From positions 6,995,297 through 7,059,296 of the forward strand of contig NC_080062.1 in NCBI RefSeq assembly GCF_026212465.1: DNA of 64,000 nt, given 5' to 3'. The notes under the pieces were generated by a model, which was not told the origin of the DNA, searched no databases, and saw only the letters and a list, made by a program, of their open reading frames with translations. Below, one piece after another: positions 45,493 through 59,463 of this stretch (position 1 is its first letter; each line of letters opens with the position of its first letter). The position numbers and the translations under genes were made by a program. This DNA comes from Amaranthus tricolor (taxonomy: Eukaryota > Streptophyta > Magnoliopsida > Caryophyllales > Amaranthaceae).

Positions 45493-45496
<4 letters not shown>
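44763..45496. other. AT-rich intergenic DNA, no gene seen
   Basis: No open frame of note and no bounded repeat were found between the two TA tracts. Confidence 0.5.

Positions 45497-45564
<68 letters not shown>
45497..45564. repeat. (AT)n microsatellite
   Basis: 68 bp of alternating AT, directly followed by a copy of the Micron-like MITE end. Confidence 0.95.
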
Positions 45565-45567
<3 letters not shown>

Positions 45568-45640
45568 TAAATAATAAGGATGTTAAAATGAGAAGGATAA
45601 AAAAAATTTTGTTTAGTCATTATATTTTAAGATTGTAATT
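45565..45640. mobile_element. One end of the Micron-like MITE family
   Basis: AATAAGGATGTTAAAATGAG, then AAGGATA and TTTTGTTTAGTCA, match the minus-strand reading of 25990-26040. No second end with TA repeats was found downstream, so this copy is partial. Confidence 0.6.
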
Positions 45641-45840
45641 AATTATTTTAAACTTGTTAGTTATCAAGTTAAAGTTGTTCGTTCTAATGTTACAATTAAT
45701 AACTTTATATATAACTTATCACTTTAAGATTATAATTGATCTTTTTAATGTCATAATTGATTTATTTAAGGATATATACTTGAAATTAATCACTTTAAAA
45801 TTAATAATGATCACTTTTAGATCAAAGTTAATAGCTTTAA

Positions 45841-46221
45841 AGGGTTGTTTGGATTGAGAGTAAACATTTAAAGGATAAAAAAAAGTCAAACTATTATAAC
45901 AAGGTAATTAGAGATTCAATGAAGTTATCAAAATAATTATGATAAAGGTAGAATAAGAGTAAATTAAAAATGATGAATAAAAAAAGAGGTTGATTTCCTT
46001 AATTTGGAGGTTAAGAGATTACCCCATCCTCCCTTGGAATAAATTTGTACCCCAAAATAAGGGAACTAATTGATATAGTCTCTATTTTTCATTACCTTCT
46101 AATTAATTCTTTTACTCTCCAACAATAAAATTCCTTTAATCATTTATCTAACAAACTTTATCTTCCTAGTTTGACTTTTATTTACCCCCTTAAATATTTA
46201 TTCTCAATCCAAACGACCCCT
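45841..46221. mobile_element. MITE with 30-bp inverted ends
   Basis: Left end AGGGTTGTTTGGATTGAGAG, then TAAACATTTAAAGG. The right end on the minus strand is AGGGGTCGTTTGGATTGAGA, then ATAAATATTTAAGGG. Non-coding, about 380 bp. The flanks (TTTAA, AAAAG) give no clear target duplication, so PIF/Harbinger or hAT remains open. Confidence 0.75.
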
Positions 46222-46429
46222 AAAAGGTTATAATTGATCTATTTAAGATTATATACTTTACGTTGAAATTGATCACTCTAAGTCTAAGGTTAAAATTGAT
46301 CGCATTTAAGACAAAATTGATCGCAATCGCAGCCACAAAAAACAATAAAAAAACCACCAAAATGAAAATGGATCAGCGCGTATGTGATTAGTTTTACTAA
46401 GAGTCTTTCTTGATACACTAATTCTTAAA

Positions 46430-46665
46430 ATGAGATGGTCTCACGGTGAGACCATCCTTATTGGACTGGCCCAATATTATTTTTTGTCTTAAAATTATCA
46501 CTTATAACGTTAAAGTAATCACTTATAATTTTAATGTAATCACTTTTTGTAGTCTTAGAGTGATTACTCATAATCTTAAAACAATTACTTATGATCTTAA
46601 AATAGTCAATTGAAGAAATGGACTATTATATAGACCCGTCTCATGGTAAGACGCTCTCATACAAA
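46430..46665 (+). mobile_element. MITE, best-preserved copy of the GAGACCAT family
   Basis: Left end TGAGATGGTCTCACGGTGAG, then ACCATCCTTATTGG. Right end AGACCCGTCTCATGGTAAGA, then CGCTCTCA. The inside repeats TTATAATNTTAAAGTAATCAC-like units about five times, ending in GTCAATTGAAGAAATGG. No coding frame. Confidence 0.7.
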
Positions 46666-46921
46666 AATAAGTTCTTGATATATTGTTGTGAAAATGGGCT
46701 GTAAATATTTTAATGGGCTGGGTTATCGCCAGATAGTTGGAGTAATGTTTACTCTTCTCTGAACACGTAAACATTAATATGAGCCCAAGATAGAGGGAAC
46801 TGACTTTTTCTGTTGATGATTGTTGATTCATTCATAATAATTGGGGAGACCTGCTACTCCCTTGACCCAACCTGTTAAGGTGGTCTAGGCCCATCATCTA
46901 GTCAAAGTATTAGAATTTCAC

Positions 46922-47165
46922 AAATTCTTGTGAGAGACCATCTTTAATTAGGCCGGCCTATTATATATTTTGTAAAATATTGTAAGTAGGCATTAATAAT
47001 AATATAAGTAGACATTTAAGATATTAAAAGTAGACATTAAGCATATAGAACATAAGCATTAAGGATAATGTAAGTAGGCATTAAGAATACGGTAAGTAGG
47101 CATTAATTTTTAATGAGTTGGGCTTAAGATATGTCTCTCAAAGAGACGGTCTCTCAAAAGTTAGA
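46922..47165 (+). mobile_element. MITE related to the GAGACCAT family, with internal GTAGGCATTAA repeats
   Basis: Left end TTCTTGTGAGAGACCATCTT, right end AAAGAGACGGTCTCTCAAAA. Inside, TAAGTAGGCATTAA or a variant recurs six times (46983-47110). A further fragment of the same family follows at 47200-47350. Confidence 0.6.
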
Positions 47166-47763
47166 ATTTTTTTAAAAATTATGTTGAATTGCCTTAAGAG
47201 CTACTCTTGTGAGAAAATGTCTCTCGGTAAAACAAACTCAAAACAAGAAGTTCATATGTTAATAAATAATAATTGCATCAGTTGGACTATTCAATTCATG
47301 CATAGAGAACTAACTCACGGTGAGGCCGTCTCATACACGAATTTGTGAATTTTTATATGAAACGGTTACACTGTGAGATATTCTTCATACGTGAGGCTTA
47401 ATAGCCCAACTACTATAATTATTAACATATAGACTCCTTGTTTTATGATCCTCTCACCGATAAATGGTCTCTCATAAGTGTAGTTCATTAAGGACGTGGG
47501 AACACTACAAAAAAACAACAACTTTCCGACTGCCCAAAATAGTCAGAAATCAGCCGGTATAGCTATACCGACTGATTTTTGACTATTTTGGGATAGTCGG
47601 TTCAAAATGGTCGGAATTTCATTTTAGTAGAAAAACAGTCAGAATTTTCGACTAACCATGGTTAGTTGGAAATTCCGACTAACAAGCTAGTTAGAAAATA
47701 GTAAGAAATTTCCGACTAATTTCCCACTAATAATTAGTCGGAAAATACTATTTCAGAATTTAT

Positions 47764-48023
47764 CCGAAAATGACAAGAAAAAGTTTTTTAAAAATGTCCT
47801 ACCACATTTCTGACCAACCTTTGGTCGAAAAAAAAATAAAAAATTGGCTGAATGAATATGCCACGTCATACCCACGTGGAACCCACATCACGCCCGAAAA
47901 TGACAAGAAAAAGTTTTTTAAAAATGTCCTACCACATTTCTGACCAACCTTTGGTCGGAAAAAAAAATAAAAAATTGGCTGAATGAATATGCCACGTCAT
48001 ACCCACGTGGAACACATCACGCC
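47764..48023. repeat. Tandem duplication, two units of 130 bp
   Basis: Units start at 47764 and 47894 with CCGAAAATGACAAGAAAAAG and stay nearly identical through GCCACGTCATACCCACGTGG. The few differences suggest a recent duplication. Confidence 0.9.
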
Positions 48024-48079
48024 CACGTGTCAACCATTACGCACCCACATGGCACCAAACAACTCAACAATTAGCTTAC

Positions 48080-48175
48080 ACACAAATGTCTTCGGGAAGA
48101 ATTGAATCCAAAACCTCATAGAAATAACATCCACACTCTAACTAATAGGCCATTTGTTGATAAATGATATTCTAA
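48080..48175 (-). repeat. tRNA-like sequence, possible SINE head
   Basis: The minus strand reads GGCCTATTAGTTAGAGTGTGG (box A-like) and, 33 nt on, TTTTGGATTCAATTC (box B-like), spaced as in a tRNA. No SINE tail was identified. Confidence 0.3.
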
Positions 48176-48240
48176 GCTATGTTATTGAACGTATAACATA
48201 ATTAACACTCCTACTACTTAATTATAATTATTATTATATT

Positions 48241-49150
48241 TTTTTTTGCGGAATAGATTTTTGTATTAGCCAATCAAAGAAACGGGATACAAGGAAACAG
48301 AGACCCTTAGGTTTCCAACTTCTCTCCCCATGATTGCATCAGTGTGAACACAGAGCCCACCTTTTAGGAAGGGTTTCAAAGTTTCACTCTTTATGTGCAA
48401 AGCAGGTAAGCGGGAAACCTCAAAAAGCTACACACAAAGGCAAAGCCAGTAACAAGGCTATCTATGTCAGGAGAACGTGCCAAACTTGACAAGACAAAAA
48501 CAAAAGAGTAAAAAATAACCTGGCCTATATACACCTTAAAAATAAGACAAAGTGGTCGCGACCTAAGACAACAACAATCATGAAACAAGTTCTGGACTTA
48601 AGAGCTGCAGACGTATCCGAGACAACAAAACCACCAAAAGAGAAACTAAATCTGTAGGTGAGCTTCACGCTGAATTAGATCTCAGGTACGCTAGGAATTT
48701 GAGTCTGGTCTCCGAGGCGTCTTTGACGTTGTTTACCACCTGTTTAACCATTGGTACTTTGTGGCTCCACATGGCTTCATTTTTGGCGCTCCATATTGCA
48801 TAAATGAGGTTGCAAAGAGTGGCCTCAAATTGCTTCCTTTTGTGGCACCCGAGTTGGTTCCTCTTGAGGGTATCTTCCAGAGTCTCAATTTTGTTGTTGG
48901 TCTCATACCACTCCTTTAAATAAGCTACACACTTTTGACTAAAGGGGCATTGGAAGAAGAGATGGTTTACTGTTTCACTCTCCAATTCGCAGATCGGGCA
49001 AGTGCGGAATCGACGACATCAACAAGCTTCAGACGATGTTTTGTTTTCAGTCGGTTGTTGAATGTCAACCAGGCTATGAACCTGCTTCTAGGGATGGTTA
49101 TCCTATTCCAGACTATATGGTTCCACCCGACTCTATTACCTCCTCCCCTG
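48241..49150 (-). pseudogene. 5'-truncated LINE: C-terminal zinc-binding part of the reverse-transcriptase protein
   Basis: Read on the minus strand, NHIVWNRITIPRSRFIAWLT is followed by a one-frame shift and CPICELESETVNHLFFQCPF, the zf-RVT region that ends plant LINE ORF2 proteins, and continues to LKFLAYLRSNSA (stop near 48674). A 3' UTR then runs to an A-tail (plus-strand T-run near 48239-48248). RT and endonuclease parts are missing, as in typical 5'-truncated LINE insertions. It is nested in the CACTA element. Confidence 0.8.
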
Positions 49151-49154
49151 ATGT

Positions 49155-50665
<1,511 letters not shown>

Positions 50666-51241
50666 TATTAGTTGGAGAGAATTAATGACGAGAGACAAAA
50701 TAATAATACACAAACAATAGGAGATTCAGTCAAACAAGATAAACAAATTAAACTAATCAAACAAAATATACTTTTCGAGTTCGGACAAATTAAACTAGTG
50801 AACAAATTAAACAAAATAAATAGGAGTTGTGAATTTAAGTCAAACAAAATAAATAAAGTTGATACAAACCAAAGTAAATAAATACAAATTTCTAAAAAAA
50901 AAAATTTACAAACGGATTTTAGTAAATAAGTTGGCAGACAAATGCAAGTTGACAGACTAACCAAATTACACACAAAATTGTAAAAACATTTCCGACTGAA
51001 TTTTAGTGGGAATTCGGTCGGAAGTTTTTCCGACTAAAATTCAGTCGGAAATTAGTTGGAAATATTAAATTTAAAATTTTTCTTTTTTTCCAATTTAAAA
51101 TTGCGACGAAAAACTAATTCAGAAGCAATTTAGTCGGAAATTGACTAACGCCTGTCAGTCGGAAAATCAATCGAAAATTTCCGACTGTTTCGATTAATTG
51201 GAAATTTTTAGTGAAAATTGTGCCCTTTTTTTTCTGTGGAA

Positions 51242-54200
51242 GTATATATGAGAAGAAACAATGGTGTACTATTACCATAAGAGACATCTCAAACATAACT
51301 TTTACCCTTTATATGTATGCTCACCTTATAAGGTTATATCTGACTCATATTCACTTCATGTTCATTTCATATGCACTCTTTATTGTCATAATTTCTTATT
51401 AATTTAATCATATATCTAATTTTATGTAAATCATTCAATGTATTAGGAAAAATTTAATTCCTTAATTTTTTTTCAATAGCTTTTAATAAAAGAATATACA
51501 AAATTGATGTGAAGTATCACATTGTTAATATGGGGCAAGCAAGTCGAGTTGGTATGGGGTTGGGCGGGGTGAATAAGTCTTTTTATATTCATATTCATTT
51601 GCTGCCCACCAAATTTATACTCATAACAGCCTACTTTAAGTCAATGCAACGCGAAACATATAATTTTACCCGTCTATCATCCTAGCTAAAAGAAGGAGAG
51701 AGCTGGTTGAAAATCGAACTCATGACCTTTTACGAAAAGTAATACTTATTCTCCAACCAAGACAACACCCAATTCAACTATTAGTTTAATACGAAAGAAA
51801 AATTAGACACCTAATCTTTCACAACTAATATTGGAGTAGTTAATTAACATCAAACCTCCTATCCAAATTAATACAAAAGGGAAATTTAACTAGACTTCAA
51901 ATCTTTCATATAAGATCTTGGTTAATACTTTTGGTCTTTTAATACTTAATATGCTCATGCCATAAAAAAGGAAAGATTTTTAAAATTTCTCAAAATCTAC
52001 AACCATATCTAACCTAAAAATCTTGATATTCACGAACTTAAGCTCCAAACTCCCTTGAAGAAAGTGTGGGTAAAGATTAGAGTTAGTAAAATACTACATA
52101 GATATTCGTGCGCACGTATAACAAAAAATACTAATGCATATATTAACTTATAATCAAATAACTTAATTGAAATTATAATGAAAGAATCAAGTGAATCAAA
52201 AATTTATATTTATTGTTCAAATCTTTGTAAAATATATATTTTATCAGGTATAGGGATAAAACACATATTCTCTTTATATATGATGCTATATATTCAACTT
52301 GAAACAAAGAATATATGAGATTTGAATCGTGAACTTTCTATTGTGTTGGTTTCTCCTATCATGTCAAGGAACCAATACTATCAAAAGTTTAAACTAATAG
52401 TTAAAGCTCTTGAATATTTGTTATATATTCTATCATGTAACATATTTTAATACTAATTTATTTTTTAAATTTTATATAATCGAATATTTTACACATGATA
52501 AAAAAATTTTAAGTCGATAAATAACAAGTTATACTAATATTTAACTATAGTTGACAATCAAAATCAATGGACAAAATTGTATGACATTGTTTTTCCAACA
52601 AGGAGCTAATGCCCACTTATTGCACCTTTTTTTTCTTTCAACACAATGATGAAATGAATAGAAAAAAAGCCCCCACTCATATTTCTATATTCAACACCCT
52701 AGCTATAACAACCATCCAATCTTTCTTATCTAAACCATATAAATATTTCAAAAAGGAAGATGATGCTAATCTTTGATTTCACAAAGAAGAATATCCAAAA
52801 TATGTTATGACCTAATAAAACTTTTTTTTATATATCTTTTCATGAATGTCTTTTTCAATATAGACCATGATTAAAAAGGGTAGTCCACAAATATATTATG
52901 ATAAAGTTCATGACCTAGGGCATTAGGATCTATGAGAATATCTAATCTAATCCAATTCCACACTAAACTACCAATCATATAAACTACTACAAAGCAAAAA
53001 TATGAAATGATGTATATGGTTGAGGTTAGGTGAGTAGTAATAAATAATAAATATTACTCTTTCTATATAACTAGTGTCATCTATTATTAAAACTATTTCT
53101 TTGAAACTGAGGAAGTGATAATAATTATAATAATAATAATATTATTATTATTAATAATTCGGTGTGTTAAACAAAAATATGTTTGACTAGTTATTAAAAG
53201 TTACATCGTTTTCCTTATGTAATTCAAGTAGCACTAAATTTTAGGTATAAAATTTTTACAGATTAACTTTTTGTATATAACACTCAGTTTTGTAAATTTT
53301 GTATGATAATAATAATATGATTCTCAAGTGTGAAAGCCTCCATAGAAAGATAAAACTCAATCATAGTTTCTTTGTACGAGGTGATGCAGTTGCAATTATC
53401 TTAACCTTTCTAAACATTTTGTATACAATATTGGATGCTATTATCGTACATGGGTCCCTTGATTCAAAAGATTTCATTGTTATTATTAGGCCGTGATAAT
53501 TCGTCACATAATCTTACCGTGGTCCATTCGTGTGGACACGGGATGCCCTTGGGCTCGGGCCCACAAACCCACGAGTCAAAAGCGTTGACTTGCACATACA
53601 CTTGATGAGATTCATTGTTTACCAAAACCATATGGTTGTAGGAAGGTTAGCTAAACCAATATATATGCAAATCAACAATCCACTATTTTATCGATGTGAA
53701 ATCTTGTCCAAGTATTTTCAACACTTATCATGTTTTTCTTTTAAATGAATGTTGAAATGTTTAGAAAGTAATAAATGCGTATTTTGCTTTTCCTAGAAAT
53801 AATATGAAATGAAAGAATTGACAAGACGGCCACAGAGGGAATTGTAATATTTTTAGGGTGATAAAAATCGAACTTTTATTGTACGAATGAAAAGATAAGC
53901 ATTCAATTAGTATAGCAATTCATAATCATCGATATGAAAGAATTTTTAATGCTTTTATTTAGAATCTTTTATTCGAGAAAGTAATGATTTTCAACTAATT
54001 TATTCATATTCTTTTGGATCTTATTTCAATTCGAAGCTTGAAGCAAATACTGTATTTTTCACATAAGATTATAAATTTGATTTTCAGTTAATTTTATTCT
54101 CTTAATCTATCCTTAAAAAAACGAATGAAAGAATTATATTTGTAACGAACCTAAAAAAATAGTTAAACTTTCCCATCAAAATCTTAATTATTAATTCAAT

Positions 54201-57200
54201 TATAATTTAGAGTAAGGACAAAATCAATGTATAATCATTACGTGTCGAGCTCTAAATTTTCAAAATGAAACATCAAAAGCATTAGTGTTGTGTGCAAATT
54301 TTGTTTAGACAATTGAAAATACAAAAGAAATTGACTCCAACAAAGTACACATATTATTATTATATATGAAGGTATCACTGCATGAAGCATTTTTTATATA
54401 GGTTAAATAGTTCATTTTGTGTATATTAAAAAAAATATAAACTCTTTATTTAAAATTATCTCACTGAAAGACGGTGTATCATAGTAGAAAATCAACAAAG
54501 TAATAAACAAATCCAAACCGAATATGGTTTTATGTGAATGTGGCCTTCTATGTCTCAAGCAATGTGATACAACCAACTAGCTCCATAGCTTTGAAACTTT
54601 GTTGCTATTATTAAATGATTAATGTCAAATTAGAGAGCTTAATTATATCTATTTATCTGATATTTAACGTGTGTGAGTTAACAATTAATGATTATCCGAT
54701 GTGAGGTACTTTTCAGGCTTTAAATTTTCTTATCCAATATATAACGTCGAATCAAATCGTCTATAGTATGTCGAATTAAGTTTAGTATGATTGATGAATA
54801 AAAACTGTATTTTTTTAAAATGCTCAATTTGTAATATGAGGCATTTTTATTATTTTAAGAAATTTAATTTGAAATTTTTTTAAAAAAAATTTTGCATTTT
54901 GCTCAAATTCGCTAGGAATTTCAATTATATTCTAAACGTAAATATAAACAACAATTATAGAAAAATCCTAATTCAATATGTCTTAAATCAATAAACAAGG
55001 ATCAATTTAATTGATCATTTCTTATCCATCTTTTATAAGATACTGTAACATGATTATACTATGTTTGGTCTATAAAATTTCTAGAAATCTTACTATAGAC
55101 ATATCAACTATTAGAGAATGACAAACGTTAACAAACGGCTCAAGAATAATAATACATTTGAAAGATTAAAATTGAAAATAAATTAAAAATAAAAATATTA
55201 TTTTGATATTTAATTAAGAAACAAATTAACACTTATAGAATTAAAAGTTTATAATGTATTATAAATTACTATTTAAAATTGATTTTATTCTTGTTGATGA
55301 ACATTCCTGATGTTTTTTTAGCAAGATCCCTAGAGAATAAATACCCTTATAGTCATAAACTCATAATTAATTTCTAGTATTTCTCTGTTTCACTTAATCT
55401 GTATTATTTTAAATTATAATATAAGATTTTTTTTTTTTAAAATAATGGATTTTTTATGCAAAAACTCCACTCTACAAGTCTGTTTTTCCTCATTATTCTC
55501 ACTTTTAAAGAGTGACTTTAAATTTGCTTGAATTGCATAATTCCATTTGGTCCATATTAGAAAAAACATTCTTCTTTTTGGCTATTACTTAAACTTAAAG
55601 GCATTGGATGATTGATTACATGTAAGAAAGCTTTGCATCAACGAAAATATATACCAACAAAAGGCATTATATGCCTTTGATTCTCAACTTGAATAACTTT
55701 TTCTTAAGACACTTTGAATTTGGATAAAATGCTATGCTACTAATTTTTTTTATTTTTTATTGTTTAGATTGACAAAAGATTCGGCATGAAAAATATATTA
55801 TAAATGAAAATGTATTTTTTTTTCTTTTATCTATTTGCATAACTTTTTATGTATGTTTATTATTTTACTCAACTTTTTTCTTTATCTTTTCGTTTATTAG
55901 ACAATCATCGATGTAGTGACACCGGTTCAAATTTAGCTAATGCAACTACACAATTCAAAAACCATGTCCAACTTTCCAAAATTAAATGCTCATTACCTTC
56001 AATTAAACTAATTACCCAACTATTTATCCTTACATCCCCATTTAAACTTTTTTTAAAATTCTTTTTAATTATTTTACTTTATATCTATAATGACACTAAA
56101 ACTAAATTGACTTTTCGCAACATAAGATTTAGTGACATTAAAAAAATATCGCTAATTTATTTTTTTAGTGTAATAATTATTGGTTTTTATTTTAATTTCC
56201 ACTATAAAGGGATTTAGTGACACTTTATTTGACCTTTAGTGACATATGTAATTATTACTATAATCTATAGTGGTAATTATGAGAAATATCACTAGATCTT
56301 ATGTCGCGAAAAACTTTAATATGATTTTTTAAAGGGTCTAATAAATGTCACTAAATTCACTATGTATATACCATTAGAAATTTAAAATAGTGACATTTAA
56401 ATTAAATGTCATTAAATATATCCTACTAAAAGTATATTATATTATAGTACAAACTCATTTTAATTTCATATTATGTGTTTAATATACCACTTAATTTACA
56501 TCATTTAAATTACTATATATAATACAGTTTTTCCCTAAAATGAAACAAAATAGCGATTAGACAAATTCAAAAACCATGTCCATGAATACTCATTTCATAC
56601 CATTAATCCCCACTAATTTCACTAATATCAAAAAGAGTTCTAAATAGTGTAAAATATGCCCATCAATAATCAATATGATAGCTTAGTGAGTGCCTAGTAG
56701 TGGTCCATGACCAAAACTAAGAAAAAAAAAAGGTTTGATCTAGCAATAGTGGCATTCAATTGTACAATATTGTGTAGCTAGGACTTTATTAACCCACCCT
56801 CTTATAAGAAAGTTGTGGGTGTTACAATAAAAGTGAATACTCCCTCAACTTTTATTAAATATTAATTGTTATATTAATTTGTTTATTTATTTTGTACTCT
56901 ATTTTTATAATTAAATAGTTATATTTTATGAAAAATATTTTTTTTTCTTTATGCTAATTTAAAAAGACAAATACATCTTAAAATATAATTTTGCACCAAA
57001 AAAATATAAAAATAACAAACTGTTTTGTATGAAACCGTTTCATGATAAGACAACCTCAAAATAAAAACCTCATAAGTTAAAAGAGTCTATTATTAGGCCA
57101 TTTAACCCAAGTATCAGATAAAACTCACGGTGAAACAATCTCATATAAAGAATTTCCGTAAAAATAAAGGGTGACAATTAAATTGAATAAGCAATGTGAT

Positions 57201-57988
57201 TTGTGAATGATGAGGATAAAAACATCATGGTCTTTCATAGTGGTGGGAGACAATGAAAGAGAGAGAAGAGGGCTACCAAAATCTTGCGTATCTAGTTTTT
57301 ATGGGAGAACAAGGGGGGGTCTTAATATTTATACTTACTCTTTTTTTATTTTATTTATTTATTTATTTTGGAAGATGACGTGTTCGCGCGTGGGTTTAAA
57401 TAGTGATGCGTACATAGGTTTTGTCTTCTTTGTTGGACCTCAGCGTGCTCAATCTCACGCGCTATTAAATAGTCGAGAATTATTGTTAATAACTTATTAA
57501 TCTAGCTTTTAGATGGCTTTGTGATAGAATTTGATTCTCGCTTCTTAGTTCTTACTATAAGGACACGCCTAGAATAAGGGTACTAAGAGAAAAACAGTAT
57601 CCTTTAATTTTTTTTACTAGAGTTAACTGTCTGGAATGGATGAAAAAAATAAAATAAAAAAGTACTATTTTCCCACTATTTGAGGATAAATATTTACCCT
57701 ACTTCAGTGTATGAAAATCTTTACTCCATCGAGGTGAGCCAGGACATTGAAGCACACAGAGAAAATGAGGGTGATGAAGAAACTGAAATCTTTTTTTTCT
57801 TTTGGGTGGAGTTGTGATAATAATTTTGTCAGAAATTTTCCAAACCAACCTGAATTTTTTCCCACTAATTATTTTCTCCTTTAAATATTCTCCCACAATA
57901 TTTTACTCATAAATATTTACCACCTAAATAAGTAATAGGATTTCAGGCAGGCCCTAGGAATTAATTTTCCCTCTATCCTTATACGTAG
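51242..57988. other. Gene-free AT-rich region
   Basis: No host gene was found in 6.7 kb. Noted pieces are a possible SINE (51650-51780), a GC-richer patch with GGGCTCGGGCCCACAAACC near 53550, repeated TTTAGTGACA words with a small inverted repeat (56090-56440), and a directly repeated 19-mer AATTCAAAAACCATGTCCA (about 55951 and 56566). Short GAGACGG-like repeat traces occur near 54465 and 57030-57150. Confidence 0.5.
51650..51780 (-). repeat. Possible tRNA-derived SINE head
   Basis: The minus strand reads GTGTTGTCTTGGTTGGAGAA (box A-like) and, about 35 nt later, CATGAGTTCGATTTTCAACC (box B-like). Amaranthaceae genomes carry tRNA-derived SINEs, but tail and boundaries were not established. 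Confidence 0.35.
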
Positions 57989-57996
57989 GTTTCTCT

Positions 57997-58218
57997 CAGG
58001 GTCGTTCTCGAGGGTAATTTTGAGGTGCAACCGCCTAAGGCCCAACTTATGAAGAGGCCCAAATTGATTTAATTCTTATAATTAAATTAGCATTTGCATA
58101 AGTAGCATTTAGCATGAATCGAACTTGCAGCATTAAGTTTCTCAATTAAGTGCATGACTAAGGGCCTTTTTCTCTTTAATTTTCGTTTAGGGCCAAAAAA
58201 TTATCAGGAACGACACTG
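57997..58218. mobile_element. Small hAT-type MITE
   Basis: Ends CAGGGTCGTTCTCGAGGGTA and, on the minus strand, CAGTGTCGTTCCTGATAATT are inverted. Flanks GTTTCTCT (57989-57996) and ATTTCTCT (58219-58226) match at seven of eight positions, the hAT duplication size. Non-coding, 222 bp. Confidence 0.75.
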
Positions 58219-58226
58219 ATTTCTCT

Positions 58227-59078
58227 AGCATATCACAATTTTTTTTTAAAAAAAGCAAAAAATTATAATAATTTGGGTAAATAGTTGGGTTGAAAACGAG
58301 CAATAACAAAATTAAATTTTTGATCCGAAAAGACTACATATGGTTGCGTGAATCAATTAATTACTCATGTAGAGTACTAATAGAGAATATTATATATCTT
58401 GAGTCTTCAACCACCAAATGTAACATCACATTGTATGTAAATCAAATACACCCATTGTTTGTTTTTGAAACTTTAGCATCAGATATGAATTTGGTTCGTG
58501 TTGGATTTAAATTTCTAGTCGAAAGAGTTCTCATTAAAGGGGCATAATATGGACCAATAGTATATAACATATGAGATATTTCACTATTAGTTTATATCTT
58601 TAGTTGAGATTGTTCATCACATAGATATAATTTATATAAATATATATTTGATAAGTACAAATTCCTATGTGTGAATCAAATATATTTTTAATATATTTCC
58701 CAAGTAATTAAGTGATTAACAATGAATTTACTTTCATATGTACTGTTTTATGCGAAAACCATGGTCCAGTCACGTGTTTTGCGCGGCTCTACTGTGATTT
58801 AGTCGCACATTTTAAATAATTGGGTCAATTTACCTGTGTACTAAAAATCAAAGCAAACTTTAACGATTGTCATTTTCTGCTTGATTGTCGAAATTGGGCA
58901 TAAAAAATATCGTTGGAAAACTCTTAAAAGTCTAGGTTTTAATTCCCCAACCTTACATTAATGTGATTTTACTATCAAAAGTCATGGCTAAAAGAGTGAA
59001 TATATATTAAATTTCAACTAAAGTTTTTGCATTATAAACACTTTTTTTCTATTTTGCTCCTCTTCTTATAAAACATCT
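58227..59078. other. Intergenic DNA, no gene seen
   Basis: A short open frame at 58290-58547 shows no family features. The right border is the LINE tail. Confidence 0.45.
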
Positions 59079-59235
59079 TTTTTTTTGGCAAATAAAATTT
59101 TTTATTATTTACCAGAAAAATCAAAACAATACAAAACCAGATTGAGGATACACCCAGACTGAACTACATTAGTATGGAAACCAAAGCCTACCAAGACACA
59201 CTTTTCATGTGCATAGTTAGGGATGCCTACAATAT

Positions 59236-59269
<34 letters not shown>

Positions 59270-59463
59270 AAAACCAAGTCTGAAGCAAACTATATAAAGC
59301 CACAGCCAGCAAAATAAGGAAAAGAGAAATAAACGAAGTATAAAAACTATGCACTGCAGCTTCAAAAATCAATTGAATCCGTGAGATTCAACGCGTGGCA
59401 TCAATGACTAATATCATGCTTGATCATGGTAAGTACGTGCCCAGGAGAAAGCACAAAAGCATA

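Noticed and set aside
53530..53748. 72-codon open frame near a GC-rich patch
   Set aside because: The patch GGGCTCGGGCCC looked gene-like, but the translation matches no known family and no flanking exons were found.
57207..57500. 97-codon open frame
   Set aside because: Low-complexity FILFIYLF stretch, no family resemblance and no splice or promoter context.
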